Shown here piece after piece: positions 1 through 8,171 of a stretch of DNA of 64,000 nucleotides. Source of the DNA: JADJPF01 sp964492845 (GTDB lineage Bacteria > Acidobacteriota > Blastocatellia > Chloracidobacteriales > JADJPF01); contig CAZBMZ010000006.1 in NCBI GenBank assembly GCA_964492845.1, positions 160,691-224,690 on the forward strand. The letters are read 5' to 3'. Numbering within the stretch: the stretch's first letter is position 1; the number at the start of each line of letters is the position of its first letter. The notes under the pieces are model-generated. The model ran no database searches. It worked only from the letters and a program-made list of their open reading frames with translations, and was not told the DNA's origin. Made by a program: the position numbers and the translations under genes.

Positions 1-1
1 G

Positions 2-349
2 CAATTAGAAGACATTACAGAAATAGAGGAAAGTTCAGTAGATAAGAAGTCTACTAAAGTAGTAAGACGCTCTTATTGCAACACAGTCCCTGTAAAAGTA
101 GTTCATCGAGAAATTCCAATTTATCCAGAAAAAGCAAAAGCAGAAAACATTACAGGAGATGTTCTAATAAGAGTTGAAGTTAATGGGGAAGGAAATGTTA
201 TTGTAGCTCGCGGTAGCTCTGCAAATAATCCACTTTTACAAGAAGTTGCTATTGTTGCTGCTTGTAAAACCACCTTTTCTTTTCCAGAAGATTATAAAAA
301 CTCTATTCCCGCCCCTATACTTTTAACCTATAGATTTACATTAGACTAG
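2..349 (+). CDS. TonB-family C-terminal domain protein (5' truncated by window)
   Basis: The frame is open from the window edge to TAG at 347-349 and gives about 115 residues of a C-terminus. The segment reading VPVKVVHREIPIYPEKAK, followed by GDVLIRVEVNGEGNV and a late AACKTTFSFP stretch, has the layout of a TonB C-terminal domain: Y-P-x-x-A, then V-x-V-x-x-x-G, then the A-x-x-x-x-F region. This domain normally sits in the periplasm and contacts outer-membrane receptors. In Acidobacteria-like genomes it is often the tail of a lipoprotein or a multi-domain envelope protein. The N-terminus, and so any membrane anchor, lies outside the window. The family call is fairly secure; the role is open. 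Confidence 0.75.
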   Translation, partial: QLEDITEIEESSVDKKSTKVVRRSYCNTVPVKVVHREIPIYPEKAKAENITGDVLIRVEVNGEGNVIVARGSSANNPLLQEVAIVAACKTTFSFPEDYKNSIPAPILLTYRFTLD

Positions 350-404
350 AAAAAATAATATATTAAGGAGCTAACTATTAATTATTTTGTTCAAAAGAGG
401 GTGA

Positions 405-977
405 ATGAAGGATAGAGATTTTGAAGCAGGAATAAAGTACTTAAAAGAAAGTTTCTCAGAACCTTGGAATTTAATTATAGAAAAAGCATGTCGAGAAAAC
501 TTGCGTCATGACTCACAACCTAAACGAAGTAAATTTTTAGCTTATGCAAACCAGCATAAATATGGCCCAAATGAAATTACAATTTGTGAAGGAAATTTTA
601 AGCAATTAGTATTTGAAATAATGCTTAAGAGTGGAAAATGTACGGCTCCTAGTTTAAGCGATATGCCTATACATACAGGCATGATAGACACCTTAAGACC
701 TTTTAAGGATAAAATAGTAAAACTAGTAAATGATAAAGATCTTGAAGTTTACAATGTTACATTACCAGAACATGTGCTTTTTCCTGGTTTTGTAAAATTA
801 AATGTTTATGAAAGAAGTGGAAAGACCTTTGTAGGTGTTTTAGGGGAAGGCATAGGAAATTGGGGAAGGGTAAATACATTTTTTGGGCCATTGATTTTTA
901 AAAGAATCTTAAACCGGGATCTTGTTCCCATTGTGCAGGCAAATATCAAATTAGAAGAAAATTATGAAAATAAATAA
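405..977 (+). CDS. hypothetical protein (190 aa), coupled to the next gene
   Basis: I do not recognise a family. The product is a 190-residue soluble-looking protein with no signal peptide or membrane segment. An ATG at 405 follows an AGAGG at 396-400. The C-terminal half (about residues 95-180) is beta-rich and glycine-containing, with LPEHVLFPGFVKLNVYERSG and GVLGEGIGNWGRVNTFFG. The gene overlaps the next one by 14 bp (its last codons contain the downstream ATG), so the two are probably translationally coupled and may work together. Confidence 0.6.
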   Translation: MKDRDFEAGIKYLKESFSEPWNLIIEKACRENLRHDSQPKRSKFLAYANQHKYGPNEITICEGNFKQLVFEIMLKSGKCTAPSLSDMPIHTGMIDTLRPFKDKIVKLVNDKDLEVYNVTLPEHVLFPGFVKLNVYERSGKTFVGVLGEGIGNWGRVNTFFGPLIFKRILNRDLVPIVQANIKLEENYENK

Positions 978-1791
978 TGTATTTTTGATTCTAATAACCT
1001 GGATTTTACTATGTGTAAGCTGTGTAACAACAATTAGAGCAAATGAATTCAAAGAGAAAAAGTCCTTAGATAATATAAAAACAATACATGTTTTAGTAGC
1101 ATTATGTGATAACCAATATCAAAGAATAGTTCCTGTTCCGGCTAAAATAGGCAATGGAGATGATTTATTAAATAATTTATATTGGGGCGCGGCTTATGGA
1201 GTAAAAAATTATTTTTCTAAATCTAAGCAATGGCAGTTAATAGCATCAATAAAAGATCCTAAAGCGGGAATAATTCTTGAAAGAGTTGTTTTTAAGAATA
1301 TAAATAGCAATATATATTTAGTAGCAGATGCGTATAGAGGTAGAGAAATAGAAAAATGCACAGTTGATTTATTAGAGTTTGCTTCAGGTAAAGGAAAAAG
1401 TGAAGTAGAAATATTTGATAAGAATAAGAAAATAAAGTTAAATATTGGTGGTCAAGCAAATTTAATTTCTTATATTGGACATAATGGCTTGATGGATTTT
1501 CAACTAAAAGAATATCCAAAACAAGCAAGTCAAAATAAAAGAGATATCGTTATTTTAGCTTGTGCAAGTAAGAATTATTTTCAAAAACCTATACTAACAT
1601 CAGGAGCAAATCCAATATTATGGACAACAAATTTTATGGCACCAGAAGCTTATGTTTTAGAAGCGGCAATAAATAGTTGGATAAATGATGAAAGTTTAGA
1701 AACCCTTAGATTAAAAGCAGCACAAGCCTATAATAAATATCAAAAGTGTGGAATTAAGGGAGCTTTGCGGCTGTTTTCTAGTAGTTGGTAA
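964..1791 (+). CDS. exported protein with possible caspase-like (clan CD) fold
   Basis: This is a 275-residue protein with an N-terminal hydrophobic segment (about residues 5-25) ending near a Cys at 20, so it is secreted or possibly a lipoprotein, although CVSC is a poor lipobox. A hydrophobic strand ends in YIGHNG (His173) and about 27 residues later another ends in VILACAS (Cys200). This spacing and context resembles the His-Gly and Cys dyad strands of clan CD peptidases (caspase, CHAT, gingipain-like). That reading is inference, since the dyad is the only hallmark seen. The segment LVALCDNQYQRIVPVPAKIG at about 44-63 would be the first strand. The start overlaps the upstream gene. Alternatively it is an unrelated exported protein of unknown function. 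Confidence 0.5.
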   Translation: MKINNVFLILITWILLCVSCVTTIRANEFKEKKSLDNIKTIHVLVALCDNQYQRIVPVPAKIGNGDDLLNNLYWGAAYGVKNYFSKSKQWQLIASIKDPKAGIILERVVFKNINSNIYLVADAYRGREIEKCTVDLLEFASGKGKSEVEIFDKNKKIKLNIGGQANLISYIGHNGLMDFQLKEYPKQASQNKRDIVILACASKNYFQKPILTSGANPILWTTNFMAPEAYVLEAAINSWINDESLETLRLKAAQAYNKYQKCGIKGALRLFSSSW

Positions 1792-1856
1792 TTAGTTAAA
1801 GATTAATTAAATAAAACATTCTTTCAAATTTTAGTGTTTTTGTAAGGAAAGTTTAC

Positions 1857-2450
1857 TTAAGCCCTATTGCCACTTTGACCAAGCATAACACCTGCCCCAA
1901 TAATATGAGCAACTCTTAAAGGTTCAGGTAAATGGCTATGAGTAGAAGAAAGTTTTAAGATTATGGTTGTTTCTTCTAGAGAAAGACCTTTGAATTGACA
2001 AAAAAGATGACCAATTTGATGAACTTGACCAGCCTTTTCTATGAGTTTTAACCTTTGCTGGCTATTTTCAAGATTAGTTAGAGCTTTTTCAATAGCAAGA
2101 AAATTTGGCTGTTTTCTCATAACTGCAATAACAGGTAAATTAGTTTCTTGGCAAAGAACTTCTATATCAACTAAATTAAAACCACCAAAAGTAATCCCAT
2201 TAAGCAAAATACAATGAAGTTGAGGATAGAATTTTGACTGGCAAATCATAGAAATAAGCTTTTCTGTAGCATCAAAACCATCCTTATCAATATAAGTAGA
2301 AAGAAGTCCTTCTAAAAAATCGCCACCTCTAAAAACTGTGCCAAGCACCTTAACATGCCCAGAATGATTTTTAGAAAAAGGAGCATCATCAATACCCAAA
2401 AGTTTTGGTTGGAAAAGTCGGTTTTTAGAGAAAAGTTTTTGAATTTGCAA
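1857..2450 (-). CDS. DUF99 family protein (endonuclease dU, EndV-like)
   Basis: The 197-residue product carries the DUF99 pattern throughout: GIDDAPF near the N-terminus, VLGTVFRGGDFLEGLLST, DGFDATEKL, ILLNGITFGGFNLVDI, LPVIAVMRKQPN and the C-terminal LPEPLRVAHIIGAGVMLGQSG. DUF99 proteins have an RNase H-like fold related to endonuclease V and have been proposed to cleave DNA at deaminated bases (endonuclease dU). The start is TTG at 2450 with an AAAGG upstream. The gene lies 41 bp downstream of a pseudouridine synthase gene on the same strand and is probably co-transcribed with it. The length is typical of the family. Confidence 0.85.
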   Translation of the reverse strand: MQIQKLFSKNRLFQPKLLGIDDAPFSKNHSGHVKVLGTVFRGGDFLEGLLSTYIDKDGFDATEKLISMICQSKFYPQLHCILLNGITFGGFNLVDIEVLCQETNLPVIAVMRKQPNFLAIEKALTNLENSQQRLKLIEKAGQVHQIGHLFCQFKGLSLEETTIILKLSSTHSHLPEPLRVAHIIGAGVMLGQSGNRA

Positions 2451-2491
2451 AATACTGCCTTTTATTATTAAGCTTTATTCCTATAAATAAA

Positions 2492-3349
2492 CTATTTAAG
2501 ACGTTGAAAAATTGATGGTAATGAGCTATGAAACTCTTGTAACTGTCCTGTTATTGGGTGATGAATGGCAAGATAATGGGCATGTAGTGCTAGCCGCTTT
2601 ATTGGATTATGCTGACTGCCTGCCGCTAGATCACCTATAATCGGACGACCAATAGCTGCAAGTTGAGTTCGGATCTGACCATGTCTACCTGTTTCAAGAG
2701 TAATTTCTAATTCTGTATAGCGTCCCAAACGACGGCGCGTTAGATAATGAAGAATTGCTTCTTTACCTTCACCAGGCTGTTTAACAACATAAACTTTATG
2801 TTGGCTATTTTCTGCTAGAAAATGTTTAAGTGTGTCATGCTCGGCAGGCGGTTTTCCTTCAATAATTGCAATATAACGGCGTACTGCACTGCGGTTTTGG
2901 AACTGCTCTTGAAGTTTCTCTTTAGCGACTAAGTTACGAGCAAAGACTAATAACCCAGACGTTTCACGGTCTAGACGATGGACAATAAAGATGGACTTTT
3001 GCTTGGTTTGTTGCTCAAGCATATTGCCAAGCAAACGATATGCGGTTTGCTCGCGCTCGTTTTCTGTGGCAATGGTGAGTAATTTTGTTGGTTTATCAAT
3101 AACAACTATAGCTTCATCAATATAAATAATAGGCAAAGGAGAAATAGAAGGTTGTGATGATAAGTTACCTTGCTTATGTCGCTCTACACGATCATTAGGC
3201 TGCAATATTAAGCCACCATTGCTTGTAGTTTTACCATTAATGCTTATCTGGCCTAAACGCAACCATTGTTTTATATCGTTATGGGAGCTATCTGGGAATT
3301 GCATCCGCAACCATTGAGTAAGTGTTAGAGGGTTTTCCATGGGTTTCAT
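2492..3349 (-). CDS. RluA-family pseudouridine synthase with S4 domain
   Basis: This is a 285-residue enzyme predicted to isomerise uridine to pseudouridine in rRNA or tRNA. Residues about 10-55 form an S4 RNA-binding domain (WLRLGQISINGK). The catalytic segment is HRLDRETSGLLVFARN, with the active Asp in HRLDRET, and a later GRHGQIRTQLA-type motif is also present. Two in-frame ATGs exist (3349 and 3340). The gene heads a two-gene unit with the DUF99 gene. A second RluA-type enzyme without an S4 domain is encoded at 51871, so the two probably modify different sites. The exact target cannot be told from sequence. Confidence 0.9.
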   Translation of the reverse strand: MKPMENPLTLTQWLRMQFPDSSHNDIKQWLRLGQISINGKTTSNGGLILQPNDRVERHKQGNLSSQPSISPLPIIYIDEAIVVIDKPTKLLTIATENEREQTAYRLLGNMLEQQTKQKSIFIVHRLDRETSGLLVFARNLVAKEKLQEQFQNRSAVRRYIAIIEGKPPAEHDTLKHFLAENSQHKVYVVKQPGEGKEAILHYLTRRRLGRYTELEITLETGRHGQIRTQLAAIGRPIIGDLAAGSQHNPIKRLALHAHYLAIHHPITGQLQEFHSSLPSIFQRLK

Positions 3350-3522
3350 AATTAGAATAAATTTTAATACAATAGTAAAAGTTGAAACTAGCCTGTTGCG
3401 ATAATAACAAAATTTATCTAAACAATTAATAAATTGCAGTTTCCTGCCAAAAGTCAGAAAAAAATGTATTGCACTAATTTAAGATTTAGTGAAATAGTGA
3501 ACATAAAAGGAAAATTTATAAA

Positions 3523-4017
3523 GTGGACACAATGAATCTAATCCAGGACTTATTCAAGCATATGAGTTGGGCTGATGCTCTTATGTGGCAATCTGTGCTT
3601 GAAACTCCATCAGCAATACAAGATAGAACAATATTTGAGCAACTGCATCATATTCATCTTTGTCAACATGCTTGGTTGCTAATTTGGCAAGAAGAGGCTG
3701 TTGATCCTAATGCTGGGGCAAGCTTTGACCTGTTTGCCCTCAAACAATGGGGAGAGACTTACCATAAAGATGTTATGAAATATCTTGCAAGTGTTCAAGA
3801 AGCAGATCTTGAGAGATTGATCAAAGTTCCTACTGTAGATGAAATACTTCATTTACCTTCTCTTAGAGAAACCTTTATACAAATTACAACCCACTCAACT
3901 TATCATCGTGGGCAGCTTATTAAATATCTTCGCTCTATAGGCGGGGGTCCCTCACAAACAGATTTTATTAAATGGGTTTTCTTGGGTAAACCTATCGCTA
4001 ATTGGTCTTCTGGCTAA
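3523..4017 (+). CDS. DinB family protein
   Basis: The product has 164 residues with the four-helix DinB/YfiT layout: His in LFKHMSWAD near the N-terminus, HHIHLCQHAW in helix 2, and HSTYHRGQLIKYLRSIGG near the C-terminus. The three His residues (first helix, second helix, and the HxxxH motif) are the usual metal ligands. Many members are thiol-dependent metalloenzymes; others are only damage-inducible proteins of unknown activity. A GTG at 3523 lies 12 nt after AAAAGG; an ATG at 3532 is the alternative start. It is monocistronic, with no clear neighbour relation. Confidence 0.85.
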   Translation: MDTMNLIQDLFKHMSWADALMWQSVLETPSAIQDRTIFEQLHHIHLCQHAWLLIWQEEAVDPNAGASFDLFALKQWGETYHKDVMKYLASVQEADLERLIKVPTVDEILHLPSLRETFIQITTHSTYHRGQLIKYLRSIGGGPSQTDFIKWVFLGKPIANWSSG

Positions 4018-4090
4018 TTTTATTTTCATTTGTTTTAGTCTCATTACTTTATATCTATTAATTTTTTTTGCTATTTCCAAACAATGTTAA

Positions 4091-4627
4091 TTAACAAAGC
4101 AATGCTGCACAGTAAACCCTAACAAGCTTATTTTCTTTAAAATAGAAATTAGTAAAAGTAGCATCATCATTATTAACATAGCCAAGTTGATGTTCTCCAT
4201 TTTCGTCATTCTCATTGTTAAAAGGTGTTGCAAGTTGTTCTTTTATAGCATTAAGATCCATTCCAAGTTTAACTCCTCGAGATATCTTCCATTTTGCAGA
4301 TGTTACTTCAATTGAAATAACATGGAACGGCTGTTCTTCAAATTCCTTAAACAAAACGACAATTAAACCTTTATAGTTAAATTTCTTTTCTGTAGAAGGC
4401 GAAGCACAGCCAATGTCCTTATTTTCCTTAGTTGTTACTTTTATAGGTTTTCCAAGTTTTTTATAAACTTGATCAATATTACTACCAAGTTTAATAGAGT
4501 TTACTTCTAGATCTAATTCTTCTTTCTGTTCCTGCAAAGAAGCAGCCATTGTAAAAGTGCTATTAATGGAGTTAAAAGGGTAAAAGATAGGATAGAAAAG
4601 TAGAAGAATGATTAAAAGTTTTTTCAT
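4091..4627 (-). CDS. small exported protein with two BamE-like repeats
   Basis: The chosen start is the ATG at 4627, because GGAAGGA lies 12 nt upstream of it; the frame extends seven codons further to 4648. The product has a signal peptide (KKLLIILLLFYPIF), then two related segments: SIKLGSNIDQVYKKLGKP at about residue 45 and GVKLGMDLNAIKEQL at about residue 117. Both follow the G-x-x-x-x-x-V-x-x-x-L-G-x-P pattern of SmpA/OmlA (BamE-like) folds. The C-terminus has paired cysteines (VYCAALLC). It probably acts in the periplasm or at the outer membrane. Function unknown. Confidence 0.6.
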   Translation of the reverse strand: MKKLLIILLLFYPIFYPFNSINSTFTMAASLQEQKEELDLEVNSIKLGSNIDQVYKKLGKPIKVTTKENKDIGCASPSTEKKFNYKGLIVVLFKEFEEQPFHVISIEVTSAKWKISRGVKLGMDLNAIKEQLATPFNNENDENGEHQLGYVNNDDATFTNFYFKENKLVRVYCAALLC

Positions 4628-4913
4628 AATTATAGGTAATCCTTCCATAAATAAAGCTGATAGAATAAAGCTAATTATAGTAGTTAAATTGTTTTAGGCC
4701 AGTTCTTTTATATTCTTCTAAAACTTCTATTATCAAAAGCTTCTAACAACCAATGTAAAATATTTTAACAGCACCATAAAGTAAGCAAATATCATTTGCT
4801 TATGGTTTAATTGGGATTTATATGTATTATGTGTTGAAGAGTTAACATAAATAATGAGTTAAAACAAAATATATAAACAAAAGAATTAATAAAATAATCA
4901 AGGAAAATTAGTT

Positions 4914-5525
4914 ATGATAAAAAAGTGTTTATTTTGGTTATTGTTGATAACAATAATGGTTTGTGAAGTTTATGGTCAACAACAAGAAGAATTTAGATTT
5001 GTGGCTCCTAAAGATTGGAGAAGTGAAAGAATAGATTTTCCTCTAGGTTTTGCCCCTAAAATAAATTATGAAGGTTTTGAAGAATTACGATTTGCTCCAG
5101 GGATGTTTGCCCCTAAATCAGACAGTTATTTTACATACACATTTTTTTGGTGGATAAAAAAGCAAAATATAACACCACAACAATTAGAGAAAGATTTAGT
5201 TGATTATTTTCAAGGTTTAACTTCTGCGGTTGGTAAGTCAAAGGGACAAGACTATGATCTTTCTAAGGTAAAAGCTAAAGTAACACCACTAACAGAAAAT
5301 AAAACAAAACTTCCATATAAAACTAAGAATTATCAAGCAGTTGTTGAGACTTATGATGCTTTTGCAAGTAAAAATTTATTAACATTAAATATGGAAATAA
5401 CAATTTTTAATTGTGAAACTGCTAAACGAACTGTAAGTTTTTTTTGCGTTTCTCCCAAATCAAGAAATGAAGCTATTTGGAAGCAAATGCAAGAAATTAG
5501 AGATTCATTTAATTGTAATAAATAA
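4914..5525 (+). CDS. hypothetical exported protein (203 aa)
   Basis: I do not recognise a family. A clear signal peptide (residues 1-21, ending VYGQ) is followed by a soluble domain beginning FRFVAPKDWRSERIDFPLGFAP. Three Cys residues occur in the last third (FNCETA, FFCVSP, FNCNK), compatible with a disulphide in the periplasm. An AAGGA sits about 10 nt upstream of the ATG. The next gene (GMC oxidoreductase) starts 28 bp downstream on the same strand, so the two may form an operon. Confidence 0.6.
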   Translation: MIKKCLFWLLLITIMVCEVYGQQQEEFRFVAPKDWRSERIDFPLGFAPKINYEGFEELRFAPGMFAPKSDSYFTYTFFWWIKKQNITPQQLEKDLVDYFQGLTSAVGKSKGQDYDLSKVKAKVTPLTENKTKLPYKTKNYQAVVETYDAFASKNLLTLNMEITIFNCETAKRTVSFFCVSPKSRNEAIWKQMQEIRDSFNCNK

Positions 5526-5553
5526 ATTTATTATTTAACTAAAGGAGTAAACT

Positions 5554-7131
5554 GTGCAAAAAGAAACTAGTTTTGATTACATTATTATAGGTGCAGGTTC
5601 AGCCGGATGTGTTTTAGCCAATAGATTAACAGAAGATCCAACCGTAAAAGTTTTGCTCCTAGAAGCAGGTGCAGCAGATGAACAAATGGAAATCCATATT
5701 CCATTAGCATTTTCAAAATTGTTTTTAAGTAATTATGATTGGGCCTATTACACAGAGCCACAATCACAACTTAATAATAGACGGTTATATTGGCCTAGAG
5801 GAAAAGTTTTAGGTGGATCAAGTTCTCTTAATGCAATGATTTATATTCGTGGTAATAAAGAAGATTATAACAACTGGCAAAACCTAGGAAATGATGGCTG
5901 GTCGTATGAAAAACTATTGCCATATTTTAGAAAAAGCGAACATCAAGAACGTGGAGAATCAACTTTTCATGGTGTAGGTGGGTCGTTAAACATTGCTGAT
6001 CTGCGTTGTGCTAATCCATTATCACAAATATTTGTAAAAGCAACAAATGAACTAAATTTACCTCAAAATAGCGATTTTAATGCAGAACAACAAGAAGGAT
6101 TTGGACTTTACCAAGTTACTCAAAAGGATGGAAAACGCTGTAGCGCGGCAGTAGCCTTTTTACACCCAATACTTTCTAGGACTAACTTAACTGTAAAAAC
6201 AGGTGCAATAGTTAGAAAATTAAATATATCAAACAAAAGAGTGACATCCGTTAGTTTTATTGAAAATGGCAAAGAAGAAACTGTGCAGGCAGATAGGGAA
6301 GTAATTTTATCTGGAGGAGCAATAAATTCTCCTCAACTGCTTATGTTATCGGGGATTGGCCCAGCAGATGAGTTAAAAAACTCAAATATAGATGTAGTAG
6401 TTGATTTACCAGGTGTAGGAAAAAATCTACAAGATCATTTATTTATGGCAGTTAGTTATTCTTGTCTTAAGCCAATATCATTAGCAGAGGCAGAAACAGA
6501 AGAAAATGTAGGAAAATTTATTCAAGCCGGCCAAGGCCCATTAACCTCAAATGTTGGAGAAGCAGGAGGATTTATTAAAACAGATTCAAAATTAACTTCG
6601 CCAAACCTACAATATCACTTTGCACCACTTTATTATATTAATCATGGTTTTACAGCCCCAAAAGGACATGGATTTACAATCGGGCCAACATTGCTTAAAC
6701 CAAAAAGTGTAGGTTATATAAAACTTAACCCTGTAGATCCTTATCAATCACCAATAATAGAACCTAATTATTTAGCAGAAAAAGAAGACCTAGACACTTT
6801 GGTTTATGGAGTAAAACTAGCTCAAGAAATCGCATCAACAAAAGCATTTGAAAATTATAAAGGTGATTTTTATGGCTCTAAATTTAGTAGTGATAAAGAT
6901 ATTGCTGAATTTATTCGCAACACTGTAGAAACTTTATATCATCCAGTAGGAACCTGTAAAATGGGCAAAGATGGAATGTCTGTAGTAGATTCAAACTTAA
7001 AAGTATATGGAATAGAAAATTTACGAGTAATAGATGGCTCAATTATGCCAGAAATCGTTGCAGGTAACACTAATGCCCCAATTATTATGATTGCAGAAAA
7101 AGCAGCAGATTTGATTAAACAAAGTTTATAA
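5554..7131 (+). CDS. GMC family FAD-dependent oxidoreductase (choline dehydrogenase-like)
   Basis: This is a 525-residue flavoprotein expected to oxidise a primary alcohol group. The N-terminal FAD motif is DYIIIGAGSAGCVLANRL. GMC signature 1 is GKVLGGSSSLNAMIYIRGN and signature 2 is GGAINSPQLLMLSGIGP. The C-terminal active-site region has LYHPVGTCKMG (catalytic His) and AGNTNAPIIMIAEKAADLI (His/Asn pair position). The length is typical. The start is a GTG with AAAGGAG 8 nt upstream. The substrate cannot be assigned: choline, aliphatic alcohol and glucose dehydrogenases share these motifs. A strong bidirectional hairpin terminator follows. Confidence 0.92.
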   Translation: MQKETSFDYIIIGAGSAGCVLANRLTEDPTVKVLLLEAGAADEQMEIHIPLAFSKLFLSNYDWAYYTEPQSQLNNRRLYWPRGKVLGGSSSLNAMIYIRGNKEDYNNWQNLGNDGWSYEKLLPYFRKSEHQERGESTFHGVGGSLNIADLRCANPLSQIFVKATNELNLPQNSDFNAEQQEGFGLYQVTQKDGKRCSAAVAFLHPILSRTNLTVKTGAIVRKLNISNKRVTSVSFIENGKEETVQADREVILSGGAINSPQLLMLSGIGPADELKNSNIDVVVDLPGVGKNLQDHLFMAVSYSCLKPISLAEAETEENVGKFIQAGQGPLTSNVGEAGGFIKTDSKLTSPNLQYHFAPLYYINHGFTAPKGHGFTIGPTLLKPKSVGYIKLNPVDPYQSPIIEPNYLAEKEDLDTLVYGVKLAQEIASTKAFENYKGDFYGSKFSSDKDIAEFIRNTVETLYHPVGTCKMGKDGMSVVDSNLKVYGIENLRVIDGSIMPEIVAGNTNAPIIMIAEKAADLIKQSL

Positions 7132-7150
7132 AAAACTTCAAAAATATACA

Positions 7151-7193
7151 AAAAAGTATAACCAAAATTAGCCAATTATTGGTTATACTTTTT
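7151..7193. terminator. bidirectional rho-independent terminator
   Basis: A perfect 13-bp inverted repeat (AAAAAGTATAACC at 7151-7163 and its complement at 7181-7193) encloses a 17-nt loop, with A-rich and T-rich flanks on both sides. It lies between the convergent GMC gene and the YggT-like gene, so it can terminate both. Confidence 0.85.
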
Positions 7194-7224
7194 ATTTTTA
7201 GCCCAGCTAACAGTTAGTATTTAT

Positions 7225-7740
7225 TTAAACAACAGCCTTTTTATTAAGTAGTAGCTTAAAAAGACCTTTGATTGCTAAATGAAACAACCAATAAACAATT
7301 ATTGCTACAATAAATGAAAGCATTAATTGAAATGAACCAAGAGAAATATTTGGCATAAGTCCATTAAAAGGAGCTACTAAAGGAGCAGAAATAATATCTA
7401 AAAACTGCTTAAATTTATTAGCGTCTCTTGCTCCAAATAGCTCTAACATTATCTCTAAACCGATAATTCCATAAAAAATATAAAAGATATAATCTACAAC
7501 TTGGGAGATACGCGATAAAGTTTTAAACCAGATAATTTTTGATTCACCTTCAGTAATTTCTTTAATTGCTTTATCTTTTAATTTATCTGCTAAATTCTGT
7601 ACTTCTATAATATCACTAGCCTTTAAATATCCTGCATTACGCGCTATTTCAGCATTAATACCATTTCGCACCATATCTTTAATGTTTACTTGTTCTGTCA
7701 TTTGCTCAATATCATTATTAATAATTCTATTGCTAGTCAT
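7225..7740 (-). CDS. YggT-like membrane protein
   Basis: The ATG at 7740 is preferred because GGAGGAG sits 8 nt upstream (7751-7757). The longer frame to 7758 would begin inside that Shine-Dalgarno sequence. The 171-residue product has a soluble N-terminal part (about 1-85), then two to three membrane segments (YIFYIFYGIIGLEIMLELF and LMLSFIVAIIVYWLFHLAI). They are separated by FLDIISAPLVAPFNGLMPN, a layout like the YggT family (ISAP-x-x-x-PF). YggT-like proteins are linked to membrane or osmotic homeostasis in several bacteria, but the function is poorly defined. It is monocistronic. Confidence 0.7.
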   Translation of the reverse strand: MTSNRIINNDIEQMTEQVNIKDMVRNGINAEIARNAGYLKASDIIEVQNLADKLKDKAIKEITEGESKIIWFKTLSRISQVVDYIFYIFYGIIGLEIMLELFGARDANKFKQFLDIISAPLVAPFNGLMPNISLGSFQLMLSFIVAIIVYWLFHLAIKGLFKLLLNKKAVV

Positions 7741-8000
7741 AATATTAATCTCCTCCAATACTTATTTATTTATATGCTACTTATTTAACAAAAACCGTGC
7801 CAGAAAAGCCTATAAATATAAGCCTTGAGTTTACAAATATTTACAGTTAGATATAAAATTTCTTTAATATAAGCTATTAATTAAATGTATGGTTTTAATA
7901 CACGCTGGCTAGAATTGATACAAAATTGGTTTTAGCTAGAAAAATTTGCTTTTGGAAAAAGCTATTTTGTATTAAATTAGCTGCATTGACTGAAAAAATT

Positions 8001-8171
8001 TAGGAGCTAGTTATGCGATATCCTCCCTGGTAACTATTAAACTGATTATTAACGACTACTCACCTGTTATTGTGCCGATATTGGTTTGCTTTGGCACGTT
8101 CACAGATTCCTTTTTTAAATTTTCTTTAATTTTCCCACTCAAAAGAAAATTTTTATCAAAAAGGAATCCTT
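8001..8171 (+). promoter_or_regulatory. attenuator-like 5' leader of the MFS gene
   Basis: The 431-bp gap between the divergent YggT-like and MFS genes holds a structured leader. A hexapeptide ORF at 8013-8033 has its own TAGGAG (8001-8006). A GTGCC/GGCAC hairpin follows at 8072-8097. A long hairpin then covers the MFS Shine-Dalgarno: outer stem 8106-8115 with 8158-8167 (10 bp) and inner stem 8117-8127 with 8142-8152 (11 bp). The outer stem buries the AAGGAA at 8161-8166, just before the ATG at 8172. The inferred mechanism is translational attenuation: ribosome stalling on the leader peptide refolds the RNA and frees the start site. The rest of the gap (7741-8000) is AT-rich with nothing else recognised. 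Confidence 0.6.
8013..8033 (+). CDS. putative leader peptide MRYPPW
   Basis: ATG CGA TAT CCT CCC TGG TAA encodes M-R-Y-P-P-W. TAGGAG lies 6 nt before the ATG, one of the best ribosome binding sites nearby. A Pro-Pro pair just before the terminal codon is a known slow or stall-prone context. Its place 138 nt upstream of an exporter gene whose ribosome binding site is hidden in a hairpin suggests a regulatory leader peptide rather than a functional product. It could also be chance. Confidence 0.45.
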   Translation: MRYPPW

